DNA from: Comamonadaceae bacterium UBA2334
GTDB lineage: Bacteria; Pseudomonadota; Gammaproteobacteria; Burkholderiales; Burkholderiaceae_C
Reading direction: 5' to 3'
Length of the DNA: 18,422 bases
Assembly: GCA_002344885.1 (NCBI GenBank)
Contig: DDUQ01000013.1
Span: 27,899 to 46,320 of the forward strand
The position numbers were made by a program, and so were the translations under genes. The stretch's first letter is position 1. Each line of letters starts with the position of its first letter. Below the pieces are notes generated by a model that saw only the letters and a program-made list of their open reading frames with translations, had not been told where the DNA came from and searched no databases. Below are positions 9,082 to 16,035 of the stretch, piece after piece.

Positions 9082-9326
9082 GTCGTTCTCCTGTCTGCCT
9101 CGAATGGTTATGCGCAACCGTTGCACCGACCTTGGCCAACGCCTGGTTACCTGTCAAATATGCAGGCAGTATCTCATCGACCTGACCTGTTTGCCCCTCC
9201 CGGATAACCCTTGGATGTCACCCACATGCCACGCATTAACAGAATGGGGCGCATGTCAGCGCTGCCTGAGCGACCATCAGGGTTAGTGCTGTCGCAAGTT
9301 ACCCGGTAAACCCTATAGTCAAAGGC
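9082..9326. promoter_or_regulatory. 245-base divergent intergenic region, chemoreceptor / histidine kinase
   Basis: This region separates divergent start codons and must hold both promoters. On the minus strand TTGACA (9157-9152) is a perfect -35 hexamer facing the chemoreceptor, but no good -10 lies at 16-18 bases. On the plus strand TATAGT (9314-9319) is a good -10 hexamer only 7 bases before the kinase GTG, with a poor -35. No flagellar sigma-28 consensus was seen. Confidence 0.3.
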
Positions 9327-11162
9327 GTGACGCTCAAGCTCCCTATCCAATCGGGCTTTGTGCCCAATGTCCGGCACATCAAGCCGTTGTACCTGGTCAT
9401 CGGCTCATTGATGCTGGCCTACGGCGTTTTTTTGCTGGTTTCGCACCCGGAACAGCCGGCAAGGCTGGTTGCCCCGGTTCTGATTGGTCTCAGCGCGTCG
9501 CTGTCATGGGCGTTGCACGACAAAGTCAACGCGCGAACGGCAACATTGGTTTTTGTGTGGGGTGTGTGGTTGGCCATCGTTGTGCAGGCTGTCATGCGCA
9601 ACGGCGTTTCTCAGCCTGCGGTATTTGCCCTGCCCGCCTTGTTTCTGCTGGCCGGTTGGGTACTGGGCGTGAGGGTGGGCGTTGCCCTGGCAGTCGCATC
9701 GATGGTCGCCATCATGGGGCTGGCTGCGGGCGAGACCGCTGGCTGGCTGTCGCCCAGAGAGCCGGTGACGGCATTCGAGTTGGCTGTACCGCTGACCATC
9801 GTCTTGCTGGCCAGTCTGGTGGCCATGTCGTTTGTGCTGACCCAGCATGCCGAGAACATGGCGCAGGCTGCTGCACTGCGGGCGTCTCTCGAGGCCAGTG
9901 TTCGTCAACTCAGCGAACGTGAGTTGGCGTTGCAACGGTCTGAGCAGCGCTTTTTCAAACTCAATGCCTCCAACCCGCTGCCTGTCGCGGTAAGCCGTCT
10001 GCAGGATGGTCGGTACCTGTACGTCAATGCGGCATGGGAGCGTGCATTCGGCTGGACGGCTGAACATGCACTGGGCAAGACATCGGTCGAGCTGGATTTC
10101 TGGCGAGAACCGGTTGAACGCGATGCCTGGGTAGATGCCTTCAGGCGTGAGGGGCGCACCCTGAACCGTGAAATGCTCGCCTATACGGCGAACCGGCAAA
10201 AGCTGGATTTGTTGCTCAACGCCGAGTTGATTGACTACGATGGTGAGCCTGCGGTGCTGGCCTCTTTTGTCGATCAGACCGAACGCAAGCGCATTGCCGA
10301 TGAACTGCAGCGCCTGAACAACGAGTTGGAAGCGCGTGTGGAAGCCCGCACGGGCGAATTGCAATTGGCGCTGGACATGCTCAAGCGCAGCCAGGATGAG
10401 CTGATCCATGCCGAAAAGTTGGCCTCGCTGGGCAGTCTGGTGGCGGGTGTGGCCCATGAACTGAACACACCAATCGGCAACGCGCTGGTTTGTGCCAGTG
10501 CGCTGTCCGACATGACGCGAGATTTCGAGGTGCAGTACCAGCGAGGTGATTTGCGCCGTTCTGCGCTGGAGGCCTATGTGGCGCGGTGCCGTGAGGGTGC
10601 AGAACTGACTCAGCGTTCGCTGCACAGGGCCAACGAGCTGGTGCACAGCTTCAAACAGGTGGCCGTTGACCAGTCATCCGAGCGCAAGCGAACCTTCATG
10701 CTGGACGAGATGCTGCAAGAGGTGGTGGATACCTTGCGGCCCAACATCAAGGGCAAGCCGCAGACCATTCGGATGGACATTCAAAAGGTCGTACAGATGG
10801 AAAGCTACCCCGGCCCGCTGGGTCAGGTGGTCATCAATCTGATCATGAATGCTTTGGTGCACGCATTTGAAGAATGCGATGCCGGCGAGGTTGCACTGTC
10901 CACCCCGGTGGTGACGTCAGACCATGTTGAGCTGGTTTGCACCGACAACGGCAAAGGCATTGCGCCGGCGCACTTGCCGCGGATTTTTGATCCGTTCTTC
11001 ACCACCAGGTTGGGGCAAGGTGGCTCGGGTCTGGGGCTTGCCATCGTGCACCGGCTGGTGACTCAGGTGCTGAAGGGCGACCTGTCTGTCGACAGCAAAC
11101 TGGGTCAGGGAACCCGGTTCACCCTGCGGTTGCCCAAAGTTGCGGGCGAACTGCCCATGTGA
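9327..11162 (+). CDS. Membrane-bound PAS sensor histidine kinase
   Basis: This 611-residue kinase has a hydrophobic N-terminal region with roughly five or six membrane helices (about 20-38, 46-63, 72-90, 98-115, 117-135, 150-172). A PAS domain (about 204-318) and a coiled coil (about 320-365) follow. The dimerisation/phosphoacceptor region has H-box LVAGVAHELNTPIGNAL with His377. The HATPase domain has N-box Asn508 (INLIMNALVHAFEE), G1 DNGKGIAP (540-547), F-box FDPFFTT and G2 GSGLGLAI (567-574). It should autophosphorylate and pass phosphate to a response regulator, but none is encoded here, so it is an orphan. The start is GTG 9327; no ATG or TTG lies between it and 9270 in frame, and the next in-frame ATG (codon 29) would cut into the first helix. 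The stimulus is unknown. It is convergent with the HD-GYP gene, 31 bases apart. Confidence 0.93.
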   Translation: MTLKLPIQSGFVPNVRHIKPLYLVIGSLMLAYGVFLLVSHPEQPARLVAPVLIGLSASLSWALHDKVNARTATLVFVWGVWLAIVVQAVMRNGVSQPAVFALPALFLLAGWVLGVRVGVALAVASMVAIMGLAAGETAGWLSPREPVTAFELAVPLTIVLLASLVAMSFVLTQHAENMAQAAALRASLEASVRQLSERELALQRSEQRFFKLNASNPLPVAVSRLQDGRYLYVNAAWERAFGWTAEHALGKTSVELDFWREPVERDAWVDAFRREGRTLNREMLAYTANRQKLDLLLNAELIDYDGEPAVLASFVDQTERKRIADELQRLNNELEARVEARTGELQLALDMLKRSQDELIHAEKLASLGSLVAGVAHELNTPIGNALVCASALSDMTRDFEVQYQRGDLRRSALEAYVARCREGAELTQRSLHRANELVHSFKQVAVDQSSERKRTFMLDEMLQEVVDTLRPNIKGKPQTIRMDIQKVVQMESYPGPLGQVVINLIMNALVHAFEECDAGEVALSTPVVTSDHVELVCTDNGKGIAPAHLPRIFDPFFTTRLGQGGSGLGLAIVHRLVTQVLKGDLSVDSKLGQGTRFTLRLPKVAGELPM

Positions 11163-11193
11163 TGCCTTGGCATGGCCTGCGCGGCGGGCTTGT

Positions 11194-12528
11194 TCACAAG
11201 GTGCCAGACCGGCAGATGTCTGCCGCAGGGTTGTCAGGTCCGGCAGCCGTTGCCGCATGAACGGCTTCGTCGCGGTACTTCGAGCGGATTGCCTTGATGA
11301 CATCGAAAATGCTGAAAAACGCTTCCACCACATCCGGGTCGAAGTGCCCGCCACTTTCAGACGCCAACAGGGCCAGCACTTTTTCGTCAGACCAAGGTTC
11401 TTTGTAGCATCGCGGCGAGCTGAGTGCGTCGAATACATCGGCAAGTGCAACGATCCGGGCAGCAATCGGGATGTCCTCGCCTTGCCGCCCTGCTCCCAGC
11501 GTTACTTCCGATGCCATGAGGTTGGTGATGCGACCCGGATACCCACCGCCCGACCAGCGCTCGTGGTGGTTGAGCGCGATGTCGCGGCTCATCCGATCAA
11601 GCTCCGAGTGCGTATGCAGGAACAGGCGGGCACCATAAACGGTGTGCCATTTCATGATGGCTCGCTCGTCATCGGTAAGCACACCAGGCTTTTTCATGAT
11701 GGCATCGGGCACCCCCACCTTGCCAACATCGTGCAGCATGGCCGCCAGCCGAATGGTGTCCATCCCCGTGCGAATGGCCTTGGCATCCCATTTCCTGGCG
11801 ACAGCCCAGGTCCGCAGGATTTCTGCTGAATAGGCACCCACCCGCTGAACGTGGGCCCCGGTTTCCTCGGGGTCACGCAGCTCTGCTGTTTGCACCATGC
11901 GCAAAATCAGTTCCCGGTTCAGCATGCCCCGCTCGATGGTGAGAGCGGCTGAATTGGCCAGCAACTGAGCGTAGGCCTTGGCATCTTCGGCAAAGGCTAC
12001 GGTGCCGCCGTTGTCCGCTTGTGCGTTGATGAGCTGCACCACGCCCACCAGCTTGTTTTCGAAGGTGCGGATCGGCAGGTTGAGAATGGACTGCGTCCGG
12101 TAGCCTGAGCGCCTGTCGAATTCAGGGTTGAATGCGAATGGCACGTCCGGCGGCAAGTCATAAGCGTCGCTGACCGCCAACTGCTCGCCCGTCAAAGCGG
12201 TGTAGCCGACGATCGACTTTTCATTGATGGGCACGCTGAAGTCGGCGTAGGCGTTGGCATTCGAGGCGTCGGCAGAAAACAGCGTGTCATTCTGCACATA
12301 GGCAAAACGCAAATGCTGTTCCTCCACCAGGAAGATCGAGCCCGCGTCCGCCCCGGTCAGTCGGCGCGCCTCCAGCAGAATTTTGTCCAGAATGGCGTCC
12401 ACGTCCCGCAAACGGTTGAGCTCGTCTGTGGTGTGGAGAATGCCCAGCACTTTTTCGTTGCTGAGGTCGTTGGCGCTGTGAGGTAACGGCATGGCGTTTG
12501 GTGGCGTGGTTGCCAGAGCAACACCCAA
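11194..12528 (-). CDS. GAF/HD-GYP protein, probable cyclic-di-GMP phosphodiesterase
   Basis: This 444-residue cytoplasmic protein has an N-terminal GAF sensor domain (about 35-200) and a C-terminal HD-GYP domain (about 210-415). The metal and catalytic motifs are present: His226 (GAHVQRVGAYS), HD at 266-267 (LHDVGKVGVPD), His295 (KWH), HH at 321-322, GYP at 329-331 and Asp364 (ALADVFDALS). HD-GYP enzymes hydrolyse cyclic-di-GMP to pGpG or GMP. The usual HHExxDGxGYP motif reads HHERWSGGGYP, so Ser326 replaces the conserved Asp. The start is uncertain: TTG 12528 has GGAG at 7-base spacing, whereas ATG 12492 has no visible ribosome site and begins just before the same domain. It is divergent from the FGE-like gene (71 bases between starts) and convergent with the kinase. 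Confidence 0.92.
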   Translation of the reverse strand: MGVALATTPPNAMPLPHSANDLSNEKVLGILHTTDELNRLRDVDAILDKILLEARRLTGADAGSIFLVEEQHLRFAYVQNDTLFSADASNANAYADFSVPINEKSIVGYTALTGEQLAVSDAYDLPPDVPFAFNPEFDRRSGYRTQSILNLPIRTFENKLVGVVQLINAQADNGGTVAFAEDAKAYAQLLANSAALTIERGMLNRELILRMVQTAELRDPEETGAHVQRVGAYSAEILRTWAVARKWDAKAIRTGMDTIRLAAMLHDVGKVGVPDAIMKKPGVLTDDERAIMKWHTVYGARLFLHTHSELDRMSRDIALNHHERWSGGGYPGRITNLMASEVTLGAGRQGEDIPIAARIVALADVFDALSSPRCYKEPWSDEKVLALLASESGGHFDPDVVEAFFSIFDVIKAIRSKYRDEAVHAATAAGPDNPAADICRSGTL

Positions 12529-12599
12529 GGTGTAGCTCCGACGCAGATCACCGCTCGGATGGTAAGGGCAAAATAGGATTCCTTTTTCAGGGGGGGCGC

Positions 12600-13652
12600 A
12601 TGACAGTGGTGAACAAGCCTGGCAATTTTTCAGTTGTTTGGCGCAGTCCTTTTGCCAATCGCCTTTTGGTCATGTGCCTGGCGACCAGCGTGGGTGCGGT
12701 GACGGCAGCCGAGCACCAGCCGCGACCGAACCGAATCGAAAATTCCCTGGGCATCCGAATGGTGCTGGTGCCAGCCGGTGAATTTTTGATGGGCAGTGCC
12801 GAGACGCCGCAGTCGCTGACCCAGGCTTACCCACTCATGGAGCCAGAGCGCTTGACAGCCCTTGCAGACGAAGCGCCGGTTCACAGGGTGCGCATCACGA
12901 AACCCTTTTATATGTCGCAGACCGAAGTGACTGTGGGGCAGTTCAGGCAATTCCTGAAGGCCTCTGGGTATATCCCGGAGTCGATAGCCGATGGTACCGG
13001 AGGGTACGGTTACAACCCGCAGTACGACCCCGATCGAGACGGGCGTGGCGACCTGTTTCAAGGCCGGGATCCCCGCTACAGCTGGGCCAACCCCGGCTTC
13101 GCCCAGTCAGACAACCATCCCGTTGTCAACGTCACCTGGCACGATGCACAGGCGCTTGCCAATTGGCTCAGCGCAAAAGAAGGCCATCGCTACCGTTTGC
13201 CGACAGAGGCCGAGTGGGAATACGCCGCGCGTGCCGGCACACGTACCCGCTATCACAGTGGTGATGACCCCGAAGCACAGGCGGCTGTGGCCAACACGTT
13301 TGATGCCAGTGCAAAACCTTACTGGCCCAAATTGCAGGCGCATTCGCTGGCCAGTCGAGATGGCTTCGCTTTTACCGCCCCTGTGGGCAGTTACAAGCCC
13401 AACGCGTTTGGCCTGTATGACATGCACGGCAATGTCTGGGAATGGACCAATGACTTTCACGACGACACCTATTACAGCCGCTCGCCCGTGGATGACCCAC
13501 AAGGTCCGGCGGAAGGATCGGTTTACGTGCGTCGCGGCGGATCCTGGCACACCTGGGCTTTGTACACCCGGTCGTCTTACCGAAACTGGAACACACCCCA
13601 AACCCGCTACACACTGCTCGGCATCCGGCTGGCCATGGACGCCAAACCTTGA
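12600..13652 (+). CDS. Exported FGE/SUMF1-like domain protein lacking catalytic cysteines
   Basis: This 350-residue protein has an N-terminal hydrophobic segment (about 19-36, ending AVTAA) that looks like a signal peptide or anchor, then a single formylglycine-generating-enzyme-type domain (about 50-347). Hallmarks are GIRMVLVPAGEFLMGS, VRITKPFYMSQTEVT, HPVVNVTWHDAQALANWL, YRLPTEAEWEYAARAGT, GLYDMHGNVWEWTND and RRGGSWHT. In true FGE the segment after GGS carries copper-binding cysteines that activate sulfatases; here it reads HTWALYTRSSYR, and the only Cys is residue 26 in the signal segment. Formylglycine synthesis is therefore not expected. Residues 143-151 (DPDRDGRGD) form an EF-hand-like loop within an insertion. 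The start ATG 12600 has AGGGGGGG just upstream; the frame is open from 12498. No sulfatase gene is nearby. The function is unknown; an envelope or carbohydrate-binding role is only a guess. Confidence 0.92.
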   Translation: MTVVNKPGNFSVVWRSPFANRLLVMCLATSVGAVTAAEHQPRPNRIENSLGIRMVLVPAGEFLMGSAETPQSLTQAYPLMEPERLTALADEAPVHRVRITKPFYMSQTEVTVGQFRQFLKASGYIPESIADGTGGYGYNPQYDPDRDGRGDLFQGRDPRYSWANPGFAQSDNHPVVNVTWHDAQALANWLSAKEGHRYRLPTEAEWEYAARAGTRTRYHSGDDPEAQAAVANTFDASAKPYWPKLQAHSLASRDGFAFTAPVGSYKPNAFGLYDMHGNVWEWTNDFHDDTYYSRSPVDDPQGPAEGSVYVRRGGSWHTWALYTRSSYRNWNTPQTRYTLLGIRLAMDAKP

Positions 13653-13726
13653 GCTGACATTGGCAAGTCCGTTTCAGAGCCACGAATTCGGTGGTGGCGA
13701 TCTGAAGTGTTCGACGATCCCAGGCC

Positions 13727-14422
13727 TCAGCTGCGTTCCGCCAGAGACTTCAGTGCTTGCACGTCCAGGATGTCTATTCGGGCATAGCCCAGCGCCACGA
13801 TACCCGACTTCACCAGCATTCGCATCTCTTTCGCCAGCGATTGCCGGGTCACGCCCAACATCATGGCCAAAGCATCCTGCGACACCAGTACCCTTGCACG
13901 CGCCTGCTCGGTCATGGAGGCATCGCCATGCACCAGCACCAACAGTCGCCGGGCCACACGCGCAGCCATGCCTCGCACCATGGTGTCTTCCACAATGCCA
14001 AAAACGGCGCGCAGGCGCAACGCTTCGAGCCTTGCCACCGCCTGGGCAAAAGACAACCGCTGCATGAGCAGGGCAAACTGCTCCGGTGAAATCACCAGAA
14101 ACTGCAGTGCTTCCAGCGCAGTCGCGTCATAAGGGTTGGGCAGGCCATCCAGCAAGGTCGATTCATTGAACCAGTTGCCGGCCTCGATCAAGGCCAGAAT
14201 GCCTTCCCGCCCGTCAGCTCCCACGCTGGAAATCTTCACCACACCGCTTAACAGCCCATAGAAGCAGCTGTTGACAGCCCCTTTGCGGTAAACCGTGGCA
14301 CCGCGTGGCAAGCGCATGGGCTCGGCAACTGCCAGCATTGCGGCTTGCTCGGCCTGGGGCAAAGCAGCGAACCAGGCATTTGCACGCAGCGTGGCCAACC
14401 ATTCCGGATTGAAATCAAGCAT
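13727..14422 (-). CDS. Crp/Fnr-family transcriptional regulator
   Basis: This 231-residue regulator has an N-terminal cyclic-nucleotide-binding beta-roll (about 15-130; LPRGATVYRKGAVNSCFYGLLSGVVKI), a long dimerisation helix and a C-terminal winged helix-turn-helix. The HTH aligns without gaps to E. coli CRP: the recognition helix reads VTRQSLAKE against CRP CSRETVGR. The position of CRP Arg180 is kept, Glu181 is Gln and Arg185 is Lys, so a variant of the TGTGA half-site is expected. No N-terminal Fe-S cysteine cluster is present, so it is not an oxygen-sensing FNR. The roll lacks an obvious cAMP-binding RxS motif. The frame extends to 14446, but ATG 14422 is preferred because GGAGGA lies 8 bases upstream of it, while the first ATG has no ribosome site. 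A palindrome at 14451-14466 lies upstream, suggesting autoregulation and control of the divergent dehydrogenase. Confidence 0.93.
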   Translation of the reverse strand: MLDFNPEWLATLRANAWFAALPQAEQAAMLAVAEPMRLPRGATVYRKGAVNSCFYGLLSGVVKISSVGADGREGILALIEAGNWFNESTLLDGLPNPYDATALEALQFLVISPEQFALLMQRLSFAQAVARLEALRLRAVFGIVEDTMVRGMAARVARRLLVLVHGDASMTEQARARVLVSQDALAMMLGVTRQSLAKEMRMLVKSGIVALGYARIDILDVQALKSLAERS

Positions 14423-14450
14423 GTTTTCGTCCTCCGCCAAGTGCATGAAT

Positions 14451-14466
14451 TGTTAAATTATTAACA
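14451..14466. promoter_or_regulatory. Palindromic operator TGTTAA-N4-TTAACA, candidate Crp-like regulator site
   Basis: This perfect inverted repeat of 6-base arms with a 4-base spacer is an AT-rich island in a GC-rich intergenic region. It has the 16-base geometry of CRP sites (TGTGA-N6-TCACA), with the fourth half-site base changed from G to T. It lies 29 bases upstream of the regulator start and overlaps the proposed -35 of the aldehyde dehydrogenase promoter. Binding by the adjacent regulator is inferred. Confidence 0.65.
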
Positions 14467-14491
14467 GTTTGCGAGCGTTGAACCGTGTAAT
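14461..14491 (+). promoter_or_regulatory. Candidate sigma-70 promoter for the aldehyde dehydrogenase
   Basis: TTAACA (14461-14466, 5 of 6 to consensus) and TGTAAT (14486-14491, 5 of 6) are separated by 19 bases, a long spacer that suggests need for an activator. The predicted start near 14498 puts the palindrome centre (14458.5) at about -40, close to the class II activator position of -41.5. Confidence 0.45.
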
Positions 14492-14567
14492 GTCCGGGAC
14501 TGCTTCTGGGATCGGTCATGCGTATCGTGCCCTGCCCATGACCGACCCGCCCGAATGGAGTTTCACC

Positions 14568-16010
14568 ATGTCTGCCCATCCTTTGCAAACGCCCAACGCC
14601 CTCGACGACATGCGCCACGAACTGGAAGCGACGCTCAAGTTGCAGCGCGATGCGTACCTTGCACACCCCTACCCCAGCTACGCCGAGCGCCGTGACGACC
14701 TGAAAAAACTCCAGGCTTTCATTCGCGACCACCGGGACGCCATTGCCGATGCCATCAGCCAAGACTATGGCAACCGCTCCCGCCATGAAACCCTGTTCGC
14801 CGAAATTTTTTCGGTGATAGATGGTGTAGACCACACCGTCAAACACCTGCGGGGGTGGATGCGGCCACAACGCCGTGGCGTGGATTGGTTCAATTTTTTC
14901 GGTGCCAGCAATCGCGTCATTCCTCAGCCATTGGGCGTGGTGGGGCACATCGTGCCCTGGAACTTCCCCATCAACCTGTGCTTTGGCGGGCTGATTGCAG
15001 CCTTCGCGGCAGGCAACCGTTGCATGGTCAAGATGTCGGAGAACTCACGCCACCTCACTGCCTTACTCATGGCGGAAATACCAGCCTACTTTCCGCGCGA
15101 AAAGCTGGCCTTCTTTGACGAAACAGGGGGTGTCGGCATCGAGTTTTCCAAACTCAAGTTCGATCACCTGCTGTTCACCGGCTCGGGGCAGACGGGCCGA
15201 GCGGTCATGGCGGCTGCTTCTGCCAACCTGGTGCCGGTGACGCTGGAGCTGGGGGGCAAGTCGCCGGCCATCGTCTGCGACGACTTCCCTTTGCGCAAGG
15301 CCGCTGAACGGCTGCTGTTTGTGAAGTGCTTCAACGCCGGGCAGATCTGCACCACCGTTGACTACGCCTATGTTCCACGCGAGAAGATTCCGGCGTTTGT
15401 GGAAATGGCCAAAGACATCGTTTCCACGCGTTATCCCACGCTGGACACGCCGGATTTCACCTCCATGATCGACAAGCGAGCGTTCCACCGCGTCATCGAG
15501 GCCATGGAAGAAGCCCAGGCCGCAGGTGCCGAGCTGATCCAACTCATCCCGGGCAAACCCTGGGACGAGTCCACCCACAAAATTGCCCCGCACATCGTCC
15601 TGAATGCGCCCGAGAACTGTTCGCTTCGTACACGCGAAATCTTCGGCCCGGTGCTGCCCGTCCTGCCGTTTGACGCCATTGAAGAGCCCATTGCCGCCAT
15701 CAACGCCCGCCCTCGCCCCCTGGCTCTGTACCCCTTCAGCAACAACAAGCGCCTGGTACACGACATCCTGCACCGCGTCATGTCAGGCGGCGTGAGCGTG
15801 AACGACGGCCTGTTCCACGTCGGCCAGCACGACCTGCCCTTCGGCGGTGTGGGCGACAGCGGCATGGGCCACTACCATGGCTATGAAGGTTTTGTCACCT
15901 TCTCGAAGATGCGCCCGGTTTTCTATCAGGCCCCGTTCAGTGCCGTGAAGTTCCTGTGGCCCCCTTATGGCAACTTTGCCACCAAGTACCTGAACTTCCT
16001 GACCAAATAA
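14568..16010 (+). CDS. calB: Coniferyl aldehyde dehydrogenase-like NAD(P)+-dependent ALDH
   Basis: This 480-residue soluble aldehyde dehydrogenase oxidises an aldehyde to its acid with NAD(P)+. The catalytic set is intact: Asn132 (VPWNFPINL), Glu227 (LELGGKSPAIV) and nucleophile Cys261 (FNAGQICTTVDYAYVP). The coenzyme-loop motif FTGSGQTGRAV (about 201-211) and the C-terminal FGGVGDSGMGHYHGYEGF are typical of the coniferyl aldehyde dehydrogenase group, which also includes long-chain and terpenoid aldehyde enzymes. The true substrate may therefore not be lignin-derived, and the symbol is tentative. The start ATG 14568 has GGAG at 7-base spacing and begins MSAHPL; the frame is open from 14469, but upstream codons overlap the promoter. 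It is the first gene after the shared regulator region, followed at 26 bases by the truncated GMC oxidoreductase, probably its alcohol-oxidising partner. Confidence 0.94.
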   Translation: MSAHPLQTPNALDDMRHELEATLKLQRDAYLAHPYPSYAERRDDLKKLQAFIRDHRDAIADAISQDYGNRSRHETLFAEIFSVIDGVDHTVKHLRGWMRPQRRGVDWFNFFGASNRVIPQPLGVVGHIVPWNFPINLCFGGLIAAFAAGNRCMVKMSENSRHLTALLMAEIPAYFPREKLAFFDETGGVGIEFSKLKFDHLLFTGSGQTGRAVMAAASANLVPVTLELGGKSPAIVCDDFPLRKAAERLLFVKCFNAGQICTTVDYAYVPREKIPAFVEMAKDIVSTRYPTLDTPDFTSMIDKRAFHRVIEAMEEAQAAGAELIQLIPGKPWDESTHKIAPHIVLNAPENCSLRTREIFGPVLPVLPFDAIEEPIAAINARPRPLALYPFSNNKRLVHDILHRVMSGGVSVNDGLFHVGQHDLPFGGVGDSGMGHYHGYEGFVTFSKMRPVFYQAPFSAVKFLWPPYGNFATKYLNFLTK

Positions 16011-16035
16011 GTGCTGGCATTGGGCCTGGCTCGTC

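Noticed and set aside
12670..12680. Lipobox at Cys26 of the FGE-like protein (LVMC)
   Set aside because: Met precedes the Cys instead of Gly, Ala or Ser, so signal peptidase II processing is unlikely.
13680..13700. Hairpin CCAC...GTGG between the convergent FGE-like and Crp-like genes
   Set aside because: A 4-5 bp stem without a T run; too weak to call a terminator.
15063..15773. 236-codon minus-strand frame within the aldehyde dehydrogenase
   Set aside because: A shadow of a gene with an intact catalytic triad of motifs; no ribosome site or recognisable product.
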